Of a stretch of DNA of 64,000 bases, positions 29,081 to 40,463 are shown in pieces. The DNA comes from Actinernus sp. WN-2022 (Eukaryota; Cnidaria; Anthozoa; Actiniaria; Actinernidae). The stretch covers positions 50,998,021-51,062,020 of the forward strand of contig JAOWCC010001634.1 of assembly GCA_030867875.1 (NCBI GenBank), given 5' to 3'. Within the stretch, counting starts at the first letter, position 1. Every line of letters starts with the position of its first letter. A program made the position numbers and the translations under genes. The notes beneath the pieces were generated by a model, which saw only the letters and a program-made list of their open reading frames with translations, was not told where the DNA came from and ran no database searches.

Positions 29081-29500
29081 CTACTTATCCTCCGATCCTA
29101 CCACATTTAGATCTTTCTCACTGATGGAGAGGTCATCCAATGCATTATCGAGATCGTGAATGTCCACCACGTTTCGATCTTTTTCCGATTCCACTACATT
29201 TAGATCTTTCTCCGATTCTACTACATTTGAACACGCGATATTCGCTGACTCGTTAGCTTGCTTCTTATCAAGGTTCTTCTTATTGCGAATGGTACGGCGT
29301 TGAGGTGCACCACATTTTGCACAAAGTTCGTGATTAGTACGACAGCCTCGACCGCACGTCAAACATGGAACGAATATAGCACATCCTCTTCCTATCTGGA
29401 AGTTATGTTGAGAGCAATACTCTGACACCTTCGAACACTTCCTTATACATTTCGTGGTCTTTCCTCGAATCAACCAATCACAAGTTCTCGTCTCAATCAT
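29081..29500 (-). CDS. Cys-rich zinc-binding-like protein with acidic repeat tail
   Basis: 139 residues. The N-terminal half has a C-x-W...C...C...YC-x2-H module (RTCDWLIRGKTTKC, VSEYCSQH), reminiscent of small zinc motifs in giant-virus proteins. A second module follows, CLTCGRGCRTNHELCAKCG, probably a zinc ribbon or zinc-hook. A basic linker leads to a tail with three to four copies of S-E-K-D-L-N-V-V. DNA or protein binding is likely; exact role unknown. ATG at 29500 follows AGGTATATTGCACG. Confidence 0.65.
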   Translation of the reverse strand: MIETRTCDWLIRGKTTKCIRKCSKVSEYCSQHNFQIGRGCAIFVPCLTCGRGCRTNHELCAKCGAPQRRTIRNKKNLDKKQANESANIACSNVVESEKDLNVVESEKDRNVVDIHDLDNALDDLSISEKDLNVVGSEDK

Positions 29501-29541
29501 CGTGCAATATACCTATATATGTTATATGTCTAATTGGTATC

Positions 29542-29667
29542 TTAGTTGTGACGTCTACGTTGAGGTTCTTCAATCGCGCGCGGTTGTCTAATCTGTGTGG
29601 TATTAATACGTACTAAGATAACAACATACGTTAATATCGTGAAGTAGAGAATGTATGTTAGTACCAT
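29542..29667 (-). CDS. 41-residue single-pass membrane microprotein
   Basis: Found by reading from the promoter-like sequence TTTACAGTATATCCACCC. ATG at 29667 opens 41 codons to TAA at 29542. Residues 2-19 are strongly hydrophobic (VLTYILYFTILTYVVILV). The tail is polar and basic, ending QRRRHN. Its upstream 90 bp are a diverged copy of the region upstream of the F-box/ankyrin gene, supporting real expression. Too small to classify. Confidence 0.5.
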   Translation of the reverse strand: MVLTYILYFTILTYVVILVRINTTQIRQPRAIEEPQRRRHN

Positions 29668-29848
29668 GGGTGGATATACTGTAAACTAATCATTCCTTTA
29701 ATAGGTGTTAAAATGTAAAAGTACAATGAAAAAAATAGTACAACGAAACTGCTCCAATCCGGAAAAGCGGTAGAAACCGGAGCTGTGCTCAAGTTTGGAT
29801 ATTTAGGTGTAAGAATGCCTAGGGACAATTTGGCCGTTGCGAGAGATC

Positions 29849-30535
29849 CTATGTGGCAGCATAAGAATTTATGTAGTAATCTAGTAGGGCGTTTTCGTCC
29901 TCTATGGTGAGCTGGGAGCGCTTAATGAGCCACTCAATGATACATTTAGCGGTATTAAGATGATCGTTGCTACGGGCGCATAGTAGAGCATGATGAGCGT
30001 ATTTATACTCCATAGTTATCTGAAAGCGTTGAATGAGCCACTTAATGGTATTGAGATGGGCATTCCTACAGGCATCTAGTATAGCAAACCCGACGGCTTT
30101 ATCCTCTTTGGTGAACTGGAAGTGTTTAGTGAGACACTTAACGATATCAAGATGGTCATCCTTACAGGCAGCGCATAGAACGTAATCGGTGTGTCCACCC
30201 ATTTTATCGAACCATAAGTGCTTAATGAGCCACTTAATAACGTTAAGATTACCATATTCACTGGCGTAGACAAGAGGAAAGCTATCATAGATGTGGTTTG
30301 CGGAAATACCGAATGTCCTAGCCAAATTGTCTCGATCGTTGTCATTACGAGTAGACCTAAGACCGAAAGTGAGTACTCGTTTACGGAACTCTTGGTCTAC
30401 GTTTTTGTAGCGCACGAGAGATGCGGCACAGTTTAGGTGTTTCGATGTCCTTGCGATGCTTGCGAATGATTCTGGGCCTGCATGCTCTACTATCTTGACT
30501 AAGATTTCTATGGGAAGGCACGATATGCTATCCAT
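29849..30535 (-). CDS. F-box plus ankyrin-repeat protein
   Basis: 228 residues. Residues 1-50 form an F-box (LPIEILVKIVEHAGPESFAS, then ARTSKHLNC). From about residue 85, roughly four ankyrin-type repeats follow with the pattern A-x-x-x-x-H-L-x-x-[IV]-K-[WC]-L-[IT]-[KQ] (for example AACKDDHLDIVKCLTKHFQF). F-box proteins dock substrates to SCF ubiquitin ligases through Skp1, and ankyrin repeats choose substrate. The F-box sits N-terminally, as in mimivirus proteins and unlike poxvirus ANK proteins, where it is C-terminal. Host-factor degradation is a plausible but unproven role. Flanked by direct repeats. Confidence 0.8.
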   Translation of the reverse strand: MDSISCLPIEILVKIVEHAGPESFASIARTSKHLNCAASLVRYKNVDQEFRKRVLTFGLRSTRNDNDRDNLARTFGISANHIYDSFPLVYASEYGNLNVIKWLIKHLWFDKMGGHTDYVLCAACKDDHLDIVKCLTKHFQFTKEDKAVGFAILDACRNAHLNTIKWLIQRFQITMEYKYAHHALLCARSNDHLNTAKCIIEWLIKRSQLTIEDENALLDYYINSYAAT

Positions 30536-30650
30536 AGTGGAAGAGATCGATATACTACGTAGTAATCACTTATCTAATAGGATGTTGAAATGTAAAAACA
30601 ACGGAAAAAAGTACAACAAACTGCTCCAATCCGGAAGGAGGACTATGGTC

Positions 30651-30849
30651 TATAGTAGTATATAAACTGGCGGGTTCTGGCGCAGCTTGAACGTTATATT
30701 GTTGTAATCCTTGTTCGATAACTCCAGAACCGCAGCGAATTGTTCGAATGCTGAAGTAGAACAATTCGCTGCGGTTCTGGAGTTATCGAGCAAGGATTGC
30801 AACAATAAAACGTTCAAGCTGCGCCAGAACCGGCAGTTTATATACTACT
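30651..30849 (-). repeat. Polinton right TIR, palindromic
   Basis: 199 bp, inverted copy of 13694-13892 with no difference seen by eye. It is itself a near-perfect palindrome. Confidence 0.95.
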
Positions 30850-30938
30850 ACTATATATATACTCCGGACGTGAATATCCACCATTATTCATCTCCACTTT
30901 TTTAGTCTGAGAAAAAGGAACTTACTATTAAGCATTAA

Positions 30939-33618
30939 AGGATCACCTGGTAGTCATGCGCAGTAGGCGTGCAGAAAGTACTAATTAGCATATCAAAATC
31001 TTCCCGGTTGAGCGAGCGTACGTGAGAAGGTCGCAAAGGGGAGGATTTGTAGTAGAATTTTGAAGGCTGACGGCCCTGTATTAGGGAACCACGTTGTAAC
31101 AATGGCTTCAGAGTCGATGGAGGAAGAAGTTGAGTTGGATATGATAACATTTGGACAAATAGTTATGTTCTTAGAATGTTGAACATGTTTGATTTGGATA
31201 CTTTTGCATAAAATCAGATATCGGTGAATTATGTCCAAACACTGCACGAAAATCGAACAAAAAGTACATTAAAAATACTTTCTGATGCCAAACAAACCAC
31301 AGGAACACAAAGAGCATAGTCTTCTGATCAACCGACATACATATGAAGCTGTAAAATAAGTTTCCAGTCCATAAAAGCCGATAGTTCGACTAGTACAAAC
31401 ACGCTAGTATTTAAAGCTCAAAGGATTTTCTCACAAGTAAACATTGTAGTGTCAAGCACTACACAATGCTTCCAAAACTGTAGGAAAACTCCCGTTTAAA
31501 AATTCCCTGAAGTCCAAATAACCACAGCAGCTCACACAGGATAGCCTTCTGAGCAATCTACATTCATTTGAAGCTATCAAAATTGTTTTGGAGTCCATAC
31601 AAACCGATAGAAAATGGAGTTATTGAGTTATCAATGAGTGACCATTATATGGTGTTCTGTAATAGAACATGCAAACTACCTCGGGCTAAACCTAAGGTGA
31701 TCAAGGTTCACAGCTTCAAAGGTTTTGATCCATCTGCTTTTGTTGCTGATCTTCAGAGCCAACCATGGGATACTGTCTATCTATTTGACAGCCCTGAAGA
31801 TGCTTCCAAATTATGGTCTGCTATCAGAAAGCTTATACCTAAGAAGAACAAGGTCTCTGTGCAAGAGGTTACGCTTGACAACAAGATCTATTCGGGCTGG
31901 AGTAGCTAACTGCTTTAATAAGTTCTTTACATCAGTTGGTGCACGCCTCAAGAGCACTGTCTCGATACCGAATGTAAGCGGGCGCAGAAACTGTTCTACA
32001 TCTCGAGAGGTTCCAGATTTTGCGTTCAAAAACATACCAGTTGATTTTGTGCGCAAAGAACTATCATCATTGCGTGCCAAAAAATCTTCTGGGTTGAAGG
32101 ATGTTCACTCACGCATACTTAAAGCCGGTGCCAGTGTTCTAGCTGCCCCACTTACCCACATCTACAACTTATCATTGCAGCACAGTGAAATACCCAAGTC
32201 ATGGAAATCAGCTACTATTACTCCTCTCCATAAGTCCGGGTCACTTTCAGATCCTAATAACTTTAGACCGATTTCAGTTCTCCCAGTCGTTATGAAGATC
32301 TTTGAACGTGCCATTCATAAGCAGCTCTATGACCATCTGTCTACCAACAAGCTGTTATCACCATACCAATCTGGCTTTAGGCCTGGCCATTCCACTTGTA
32401 CTGCCCTCCTAGACGTCTCAGACTATATTCTGAAGAACATCGATAACGGAAACCTCATCGGAACAGTATTCTTAGACCTTAGCAAGGCCTTTGACATGAT
32501 TAACCATTCCACTCTTAAGGTTAAACTTGCCAACATTGGTGTTAAAGGACACGCCTTGGACTGGTTCGATAACTATCTCTCTAATAGAACTCAGTCTGTC
32601 ATTATTAATGGAACTCTATCTGATACTATAGAAATAACACTAGGAGTACCTCAGGCTCGGTCTTGGGGCCATTACTATTTATCATTTTGATCAATGATCT
32701 ACCACATAATGTTCACCATTGTAAGGTAGTAATATATGCCGATGATACTGCTCTCTTTTTTGCCGATAAGGATGTTCAGATTATTCAATCTGTACTTCAG
32801 GATGAACTTAGTGCTCTTAGTAGATGGTTTACTGATAACGAATTAATTGTAAATTGTACTAAAACTAAAGTTATGTTATTTGGTTCTAATCAACGTTTAG
32901 CAAGATCACAGAAGCCTTCTTTGTCATTATCAGGAACATGACTATTAGAACTACCAGAGACTGTTAAGTATCTAGGTTTGTCTTTCGATGCTACAATGAA
33001 CTGGCATGACCATATTGATGTCATTGCTTCTAAAGTATCTCGTAGACTTAACCTCCTTGGGAGGATTCAAAAATATCTTAATGTCGACACTTGTAAGCAT
33101 CTGCATGGAACTCTCATTCAGCCGCTGTATGAATACTGTGATGTAATCTGGTCTAATGCGGATAAAATTAACCTTGATAGACTCCTGAGGTTACAGAAGA
33201 GAGGAGCGCGCATCATACTCCGGAGGAAAATCCGAGAAGAACGCACAGAGCAGTTACTCAGAGAGCTTGGTTGGGTCCCCTTACTTGATCGATGGCACTT
33301 TCATAAATGTCTTACTGTCTTTAAATGTTTGAATGGACTTTGTCCACCTTATCTTAGGAATTTGTTTTCTCGTAATTCTGATGTCCATAATTACAATACT
33401 CGCAATAGGACTAATCTCCATTTGGTTAAAATATCCTCTAAATCTGGTTATAGATCCTTTGCCTATTCAGCAGCTAAGTTTTATAACAGTCTCAGTTCAA
33501 CCATTAAGAGCTCTCATTCTATCAGAACCTTCAGCGCCAATTACTGGTTGGACTCGTCTGCCAGATCATTATAGTTTATCATTATAGTTTATTGTTATTA
33601 TTTTATCAGTAGTTTAAC

Positions 33619-33649
<31 letters not shown>

Positions 33650-34481
33650 GTTACATATTAGTAGTTAGGTTAGTTTTTTATCTTATATATGATTGCTTGT
33701 CTGTATTTTTTGTTATGTTTGTATTTGTATTATATCTTAGACGCACAGCTTTTTTGAATTCTGTGCATAATAAAGTATCTATCTAGTACAAACAAGCTCG
33801 TTAGTTATAAACAGACTTCCGTTGCAAATAAACATTTTGTGGTCGAGCGCGCTACAGTATGCTTCCAAAACCGTAGGCAAACTCCCGTTTAAATAATTCC
33901 TGATGCCCAAATAACCAAAGCAGCTCACACAGGATAGTCTTCTGAGCAATCTACATTCATTTGAAGGTATCGAAATTGTTTTGGAGTTGAAAACCGATAG
34001 ATCGAACTAGTAGAAACAAGCTCGTTATTAATTCACAGACTGCGTTACGAGTAAACAGCGCGCTACACTATGCTTGCAAAAGTGTACGAAATGCACCGTT
34101 CAAACATTTCCTCATTCCAAATAACTACAGCAGCTCACACAGGATAGCCATGTGAACAATCAACATTCATTTGAAGTGATAAAAATTGTTTTCAAGTGCA
34201 TGACATCCGATAAATCGAACTAGTACAAACATACCGTTTAAGTTCACGCCACGCTGACTTCGTGTTTTCTATCTCATTATCGCAAAATCAAATAAAAAAA
34301 GGCTATAGAACTAATAAATATATACATCTAAAATACTGTACGAAGTTTGGAGGACTGATGGCCCACACAAGCTGTTAAATTGGACCAGATTATACCACGC
34401 TCGCATTGATGGCGGACGGAAAACTCAACTACCGTATCTCGTCTCTACTGCGCATGCGTACAAACCGATGACCATGTCCCT
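30939..34481. mobile_element. Possible TTAA-flanked element holding ~220-bp tandem units
   Basis: TTAA lies outside AGGATCACCTGGTAGTCAT at the left (30935-30938) and outside the loosely complementary ATGACCATGTCCCT at the right (34482-34485). Both ends carry GCGCAGTAG inside. Ends match only partly, so this is tentative. The interior has at least four diverged units of 215-227 bp (landmarks AACCGATAG, GCAGCTCACACAGGATAG) near 31300, 31530, 33900 and 34130, split by a LINE. Confidence 0.4.
31613..33785 (+). mobile_element. Decayed non-LTR retrotransposon (LINE) with reverse transcriptase
   Basis: The open pieces 31568-31909, 31725-32690, 32663-32941 and 32978-33574 together read as endonuclease end (MSDHYMV), reverse transcriptase (NFRPISVLPVVMKIFER, GTVFLDLSKAFDMINHS, VVIYADDTALFF) and a typical C-terminal region (LGWVPLLDRWHFHK). 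Frame changes near 31800 and 32670, a stop near 32940 and an internal deletion after the endonuclease make it inactive. The 3' end has (ATT)n and AATAAAGTATCTATCT. It interrupts a repeat unit between CCGATAG and CTAGTACAAACAAGC. Confidence 0.88.
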
Positions 34482-34513
34482 TTAAGTCAGTAAGGAATTC
34501 AAATATGTTTACA

Positions 34514-37500
34514 GTTAGTACGAGAGGAGAATGCAATCTAAACAGTTCAACTGACTCCTTATAAATTTCAGAACGCTCGGAAAGAAATTATGAAGGAGAA
34601 CGCAACCTATAAAATGACTGACCAAGGGAGATAATTTCGCCTTTCCAGTTGTAATCAGAAACCTCCACATTATTTTTGGGATAGGAGTTTTACTATAAGG
34701 CAAATGACATCAAGGAAAATGTTTATGACCTTTTCTTGTGAATTTGCACGACCTTTTCTTGTGAATTTGCACAAGTATGTAGAATCTAGACAAAAGAAAC
34801 ATTTCGGAAAGACACAAGCTATAAACAAAATGATACAGCAACGAAGCTTGCGTGGATGAATGTAAAAGTTCTCTATGTTTTTGTTTTTTTATTTCGCGCC
34901 CTTAAAATGATTCAATGCTCTTGAAATTTACAGAGCCAGGGTAGTACATGTTGAATTTCAGGTGAAAAGATTAAAAAAAAAAATTATTGACTAGTTTTCG
35001 AATTACAGCTTCCTTAGCAAATACGTTACTATTTTGAGCAAAATGAGCATATTTATGACATTACTTTTGATTCCATAAACCGAAATCGAATAAAGCAAAT
35101 GGAATGAAATTTTCATGGGAAGTAGTCCTATGCCACAGGTATGAAATATGCTAAACACATCGCTTGAATCGGTCTGTAAACACAGTTCTCGACGACTAAA
35201 CAGGAAGTAAGGCGAATTGTTTATTTTTTGTATGAAAATATTCCTTTTTTTTTCGAAAACTCTCTCATACATTTTTTTTAAACATTGCAGTCTTGAAGGC
35301 CTACATCTAGACTACAAGGGACACTAGGTCGTTTTAAAAGTTTAGGTCTAGATTTAGAGAAAATTGATGATATGTAAAATTCATGACGTCGACGCTGTGT
35401 TGCTATAGTAACACCGATGTCAAACAAACCTACATTTTTAGAAAGTTTATTCTATTTCTAGTAAATGGGTGAAGTGGCTAGCCCGACCGTGCTCTGACAG
35501 TGGAGTATCAGCCGTTTGAAGTGGGTATGGTGCGTCCGTGGAAAATCCAGGCGAGCCACCTTAATATACCTCCTCAACAAAAAAAAATTCTGAGCCGAAA
35601 AAAGAGTTAACTGTTTGGATATATCGCTTAATAAGGCAAGAACCGAGCAGTATAATAATAATAATAATGGTTTAATCACAGCATCTCTACTAAGTAGCTT
35701 TACATCTGTGCCCTGAGCGATCTAAAAATATTACTATAACTACTACAACTGCTATAACTTTGTATTACATAAGAAAAAGAAAGAAAGCACTATATGGTGA
35801 ACTATATAAACGACTATGTTCAACTATTATATATAAAAGGCAAGAGAAAAATACTAATGAGTATTATTAGTATTAGCTATAACTTACATAAGTGAAATAT
35901 ACTTACAGTTATAGTAAGAGGGATGGATGCAACCTCGGGGGAAAATAATGAACGGACTGAATGAAAGCAAACTATAAAAAGACTGACCTAGACCGCAGCT
36001 AATGTCGCCTCTCTTAATCTGAAAACTAATCAATGTTTTGAATACGAGAAAACTTTACTGATAACTGATCAGTAGCCAAAATGACATCATCGGTACATTT
36101 TACCTGTTTGTGTCTCAACTTCAATCTTGACTCAGTTCCCTCTTCCTGAAATAGGCGGGATTTTCAGGGAAAACGTTAGTCTTATTTGTCTGTTAGATTT
36201 CGCCTTTCCTCAAGCTTCGATTAATTATTAATTGCATTTTATAATTTTAGTATTTATGATATACAATGTAGAACTTCCTTTGGGTAAAATAACAAATTAT
36301 TTTAGAGACGACGCACCATAAATATTTAAAAAACTACAAACACATTCAACATAATAATCTCCTACATTATCTTGCTTTTATTCGTAATGACAAAGTTCTT
36401 TCACTTAGGCGTAATTACAGATATTAAAATTGGGTTAATTATATTCTGTGCAGCTTTGCACATTTGCAAATTCAGTACTGAGGGTCTCCCAGGGGTTTCG
36501 GGGAACAAGGGAACATGCCAAAAAATCCGTTGGGAACAGGGAACAAACTAAAAATATATCGACTTTTAGTCTGAGAAAAAAGAGCTTTCTATTATTATTA
36601 AGCAGATATATCGCTTAAGGCCAGAACTGAGTCAGTATGGAACTGAAATGTATTTTCGGTTAGTACGAGAGGAGAATGCAATCTAAACTGTTCAAACTCC
36701 TCATTTCAGAACGCTCGGAAAGAAATTATGAAGGAGAAGGCAAACTATAACATTACTGACCAAGGGAGATAATTTCGCCTTTCCAGTTTTAATGAGAAAC
36801 CTCCCATTATTTTTGGGATAGGAGAAAACTATAAAGCAAATGATATCAAGGAAAATGTTTGACCTTTTCTTGTGTCTCCATGCAGTATTTCAATGTAGTT
36901 TAGTCGTAGGCTTTTCCCAACCAATATCTTCCTGAAACTGGCCATGGGAGCTTATATGGCCATTAGCTTTCGCCTTTAAACAAGTCAAACTTCGATTAAG
37001 TATTGATTGCATTTTATAACTTTGAAAAGTTATGATAACTGTTACTTTATAGTAAACCTAGCAGTTCTTGTGTGGTAACTGTATAATCAGAAACTTAAGG
37101 TACCTCCTCAACAAAAAACAATTCTGAGAAAAAGGAGTTAACTATTTGGATATATCGCTTGATAAGGCAAGAACTGAGCAGTATATTTATACGAGGGATG
37201 GAATGCAACCTCGGGGGGGAAATAATGAACGGAGAATGAAAGCAAACTATAAAAAGACTGACCTAGAGCGCAGCTAATGTCGCCTCTCTTAATCTGAAAC
37301 CTACTGTAATCAATATGTTTTGAATAGGAGAAAACTTACTGATAACTGATTTAGCCAAATGACATCATCGATAACTTTTACCTGTTTGTGTCTCAACTTC
37401 AATCTCTTCCTGAAATAGCCGGGATTTTCAGGAGAAAACGTTAGTCTTATTTGACTGTTAGATTTCTCCTTTCCTCAAGCTTCGATTAATTATTAATTGC

Positions 37501-37740
37501 ATTTTATAATTTTAGTATTTATGATTTACAATGTAGAACTTCCTTTGGGTAAAATAACAAATCAGTTTCAAAGACGACGCAGCCATAAATATTAAAAACT
37601 ACAAATACATTCAACATAATAATCTCCTACATTATCTTGCTTTTATTCGTAATTGACAAAGTTATTTCACTTAGGCGTAATTTCAGATATTAAAATTGGG
37701 TTATTCTGTGCAGCTTTGCATATTTGCAAGTTCAGTATTG
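34514..37740. repeat. Set of duplicated non-coding blocks
   Basis: Three block pairs in direct order: 34514-34725 with 36658-36862 (GTTAGTACGAGAGGAGAATG); 35570-35655 with 37105-37190 (TTTGGATATATCGCTT); 35925-36480 with 37195-37735 (TGCAACCTCGGGGG, GATTAATTATTAATTGC). They look like a roughly 1.6-2.1 kb unit duplicated once with later indels. No coding sequence recognised. Confidence 0.75.
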
Positions 37741-37884
37741 TTGTTATCTTCAAATGTCACTCATTTTCGGCATATTGATCAGGTCAAACTATTTCTTTGG
37801 AAACTGAGTGCACGGAGAATGGCCAAGGCGATTGCAGAATAGACAAGAAAGGAAAGGCTGATTCAACGGTAGAGAGTTTTTCTT

Positions 37885-37923
37885 CCAATATTTCGATCGG
37901 CACGGCCGATCTTCTTCGGGGAA
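37885..37923 (-). ncRNA. Hammerhead-ribozyme-like motif of Penelope-like type
   Basis: On the minus strand CCGAAGA is followed by the stem GATCGGC-CGT-GCCGATC and then GAAATATTGG. This matches the hammerhead core CUGANGA / stem II / GAAA except for C in place of U. Penelope-like elements carry such ribozymes in their terminal repeats. Stem III was not resolved. Confidence 0.45.
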
Positions 37924-38705
37924 AGAGGCTTACAATGTTTATAATAAACTAGAACCTAGTTACGAAATAATATATAAATTATTAATTGCACAATCTTACG
38001 ATAAAACACATATAGACCAATGAAAAGAAAGTGGAGAGTGATGGCATAATATGAAACAAAAATAAAGTTACGTGACGAGATTGTGAAATACAAGTTAAGT
38101 ATTCATATCACGTTTCTTCATACCATTGCACAATACCCCGACACTTATAATTTCAAAATAATTCCTTTTCGAAGTTTCCCATACAAACTGTTAGTGAAAC
38201 TGTTACATATCATTCTCCCAAACCAATCCCAAACCAAATATAGACCCTATTCCATTAGGGCTGCTCTAATTAGCTAACTTAGCATATTAGGTGAAGTGAA
38301 TGCCGCCTGTATTTCCGTAATACTGAGTTATTGACAATTTTAAAACTGACAGGGAAAATCACGAAAACGAGGCTAGCTAGGTATAACTGGATCAAAGCCA
38401 TACAAAACTCTATATATTTAAACCTCAATAACTCAGTACCATTTTATGCTATTACCCTAAATAAAATTCAGAGTATTACTAATCTTGGCATATTCTTTAA
38501 CATGTTTAATTGCATTCAACTGTTATTTACTGCTCTCTGTGCTTTTCAAACAAGATTAGCCATTTTGGAATAGCCTATAACGAATCGAAGAGGGATCGAT
38601 CAAGAATTCGGCTAAATTAAAGCAGTATAGGTGCGGGGCATAGAAGTTGACGACCTTTTTTCTGGCATTTAGAGCCGACTGACAATATTTGCTTTTTCAT
38701 AGTCA
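37924..38705. other. AT-rich intergenic DNA
   Basis: No gene recognised. The plus-strand open frames of 64 and 80 codons have no domain signature and look random. Confidence 0.5.
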
Positions 38706-38709
38706 TTAA

Positions 38710-39026
38710 AGGAGCAGTGTCACGATTCTGATTGGTTGTTATAGACAATGGCAAAATCACGCGCCGCTGCAAATTGCTGCTTTATAAAAATATAACATCA
38801 AACCTAACCATATAATACTGAAGTATAGTTTGAAAGCAATTTCGGCTCGAGATATCGTGCAACTACGCCGATGCAAATACGCCGATGCAAATACGCCGAT
38901 GCAAATACGCCGATGCAAGCGGATTACTCACGGACTTCTACTTCTGCCACATCTTTTGATTTCTTGTCCGCCTGACACATTTTCAAAACCGCTTTGGGCA
39001 TGAATACTAATCGTGACACTGCTCCT
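38710..39026. mobile_element. TTAA-flanked MITE, second family
   Basis: 317 bp with ends AGGAGCAGTGTCACGATT and its complement; TTAA at 38706-38709 and 39027-39030. Inside is a short tandem ACGCCGATGCAAAT (four copies, 38869-38917). Confidence 0.85.
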
Positions 39027-39362
39027 TTAACGTTGGATGAGATTGTTAGAATATTTGAAACACTGGAAAACGGTCATTTGTTTTCCTGGATCCGCAATCT
39101 ATTCCATTGTGTGCGGGGCGTAAAAGTATTATAATAATAATGATGATGATGATGATAATTATTTAAATATTTATACAGGAGGCAAACTTCACCCTAAGGT
39201 GATTTTCAGGAAGGTCCTGTATTGGAGTAAAACTAAATTAAAAATATAAAAAAATGTTTATCAATCTATAAAAAGGTTAAACTATAGTAATATAAAGTAT
39301 GAGTTAAAAAATCCTAGCAATAGAGATAATAATAACAACAATATAATAACGTACTACTATTT

Positions 39363-39605
39363 AACAATTAGACCCGCCCATGAGGGCGAGAGGTCTAATT
39401 GTTTTAGTATAAACTAACTAGTCGGACAGTAGAAATAATAGAAAGAAACAAATTGAAGTTGAAAAAATGTTATTATTTCGTGAAAATGCGTGCAGTTTTT
39501 CTCTACCATGGGCTATCACAAATAGACCTATAGTAGCGTAGCCAATCAGAATGCAGGATTTGTAATAGTCCACTAGTTGGTTTATACTAAAACTAATTAG
39601 ATAAA
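39363..39605. repeat. Foldback structure with perfect hairpin
   Basis: CAATTAGACCCGCCC pairs with GGGCG and GGTCTAATTG across a few bases (39365-39400). TTTAGTATAAACTAACTAG then recurs inverted near 39575-39600. Confidence 0.6.
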
Positions 39606-40182
39606 GCGTTTCAATTGATCTAGATCTCGTGCTCTCAGACAGCATATTCCAGTCCTGAATGGCAGTCCTAGCTAGGACTGAACTACTACAAACGAAACGA
39701 GAGCCGATCGAGAAGAGAGGTTGGAAGCGTTTTATTGCATTTCAACCGCTCAGTATGTGACTGACTATCGCGCTAACAAAAGTATCTTGTTGTTTTTGCT
39801 CCCGACCGCTATATTACTTCTTTACTCTTTGCTTAATTTTATTCCCAAGTTAATATATATATTTTAATTATAGTTTTCCTACCCCACCAGGTAGTGATGT
39901 CTCACTGGGTTTCTAATGAATGCGTCGGTTCATGTCTGATAAACTTTTATTACCAAACTGATGCAATCTAATAAATTACAGGCAGGCCAAGCTCTGCACT
40001 GTGTGACTACAGTTTTCCTGTATCAGATATCGTTTCCTAGAAAAAAACAGGACCGCAATGCGATCATATGCGAACATTAGGGCATCTGAAGTGGAATTTC
40101 CTGTATTTCGAGACCATTTTGGACCATAAAAGAGAAAACTTTTGATGATCACATTCCAGTTGAACCTTTCGTTAGTGAGCAC

Positions 40183-40463
40183 ATAGTTAATAGAGTGGAA
40201 TGGTTATGAAACCCAGCGACCTTCTTTGTTATATGTCTTTGTTAGCTTTTTTCAACCGTGACCCTGCACAAACACAATAGAAATTCCAATGTGTTAATCA
40301 ATCAGCCAATATAAACGTGTGAGTTCAGTCGTTCAGGGGACGCTAATGAACTATGACCCTGCACAATCTTTTGTCTTGCCCCCTTCCAACATAAATCTCA
40401 GCGCATTTGTTAGCCCCTTTGAAGTTTGCCGGGTTTCATAACCATTCCACTCTATTAACTATG
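40183..40463. mobile_element. hAT-like MITE with 7-8 bp target duplication
   Basis: ATAGTTAATAGAGTGGAATG at the left and the exact complement at the right, arms over 30 bp. GTGAGCAC occurs outside both ends (40175-40182 and 40464-40471). The interior is non-coding. Confidence 0.8.

Larger units (their letters stand above)
13694..30849. mobile_element. Polinton/Maverick element, near intact
   Basis: A 17.16-kb element bounded by 199-bp inverted repeats that start AGTAGTATATAAACTG and end in the complement. The hexamer TACTAT (7 bp if A is counted) flanks it at 13688-13693 and 30849-30854, overlapping the last TIR base by one. A 5'-AG terminus and 6-bp duplication are family hallmarks. Core genes present: PolB, integrase, packaging ATPase, major and minor capsid proteins. 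Most genes lie on the minus strand; PolB, the membrane-active-like protein, the minor capsid and the 209-residue protein are on plus. No stop or frameshift was seen in any core gene. Confidence 0.95.
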
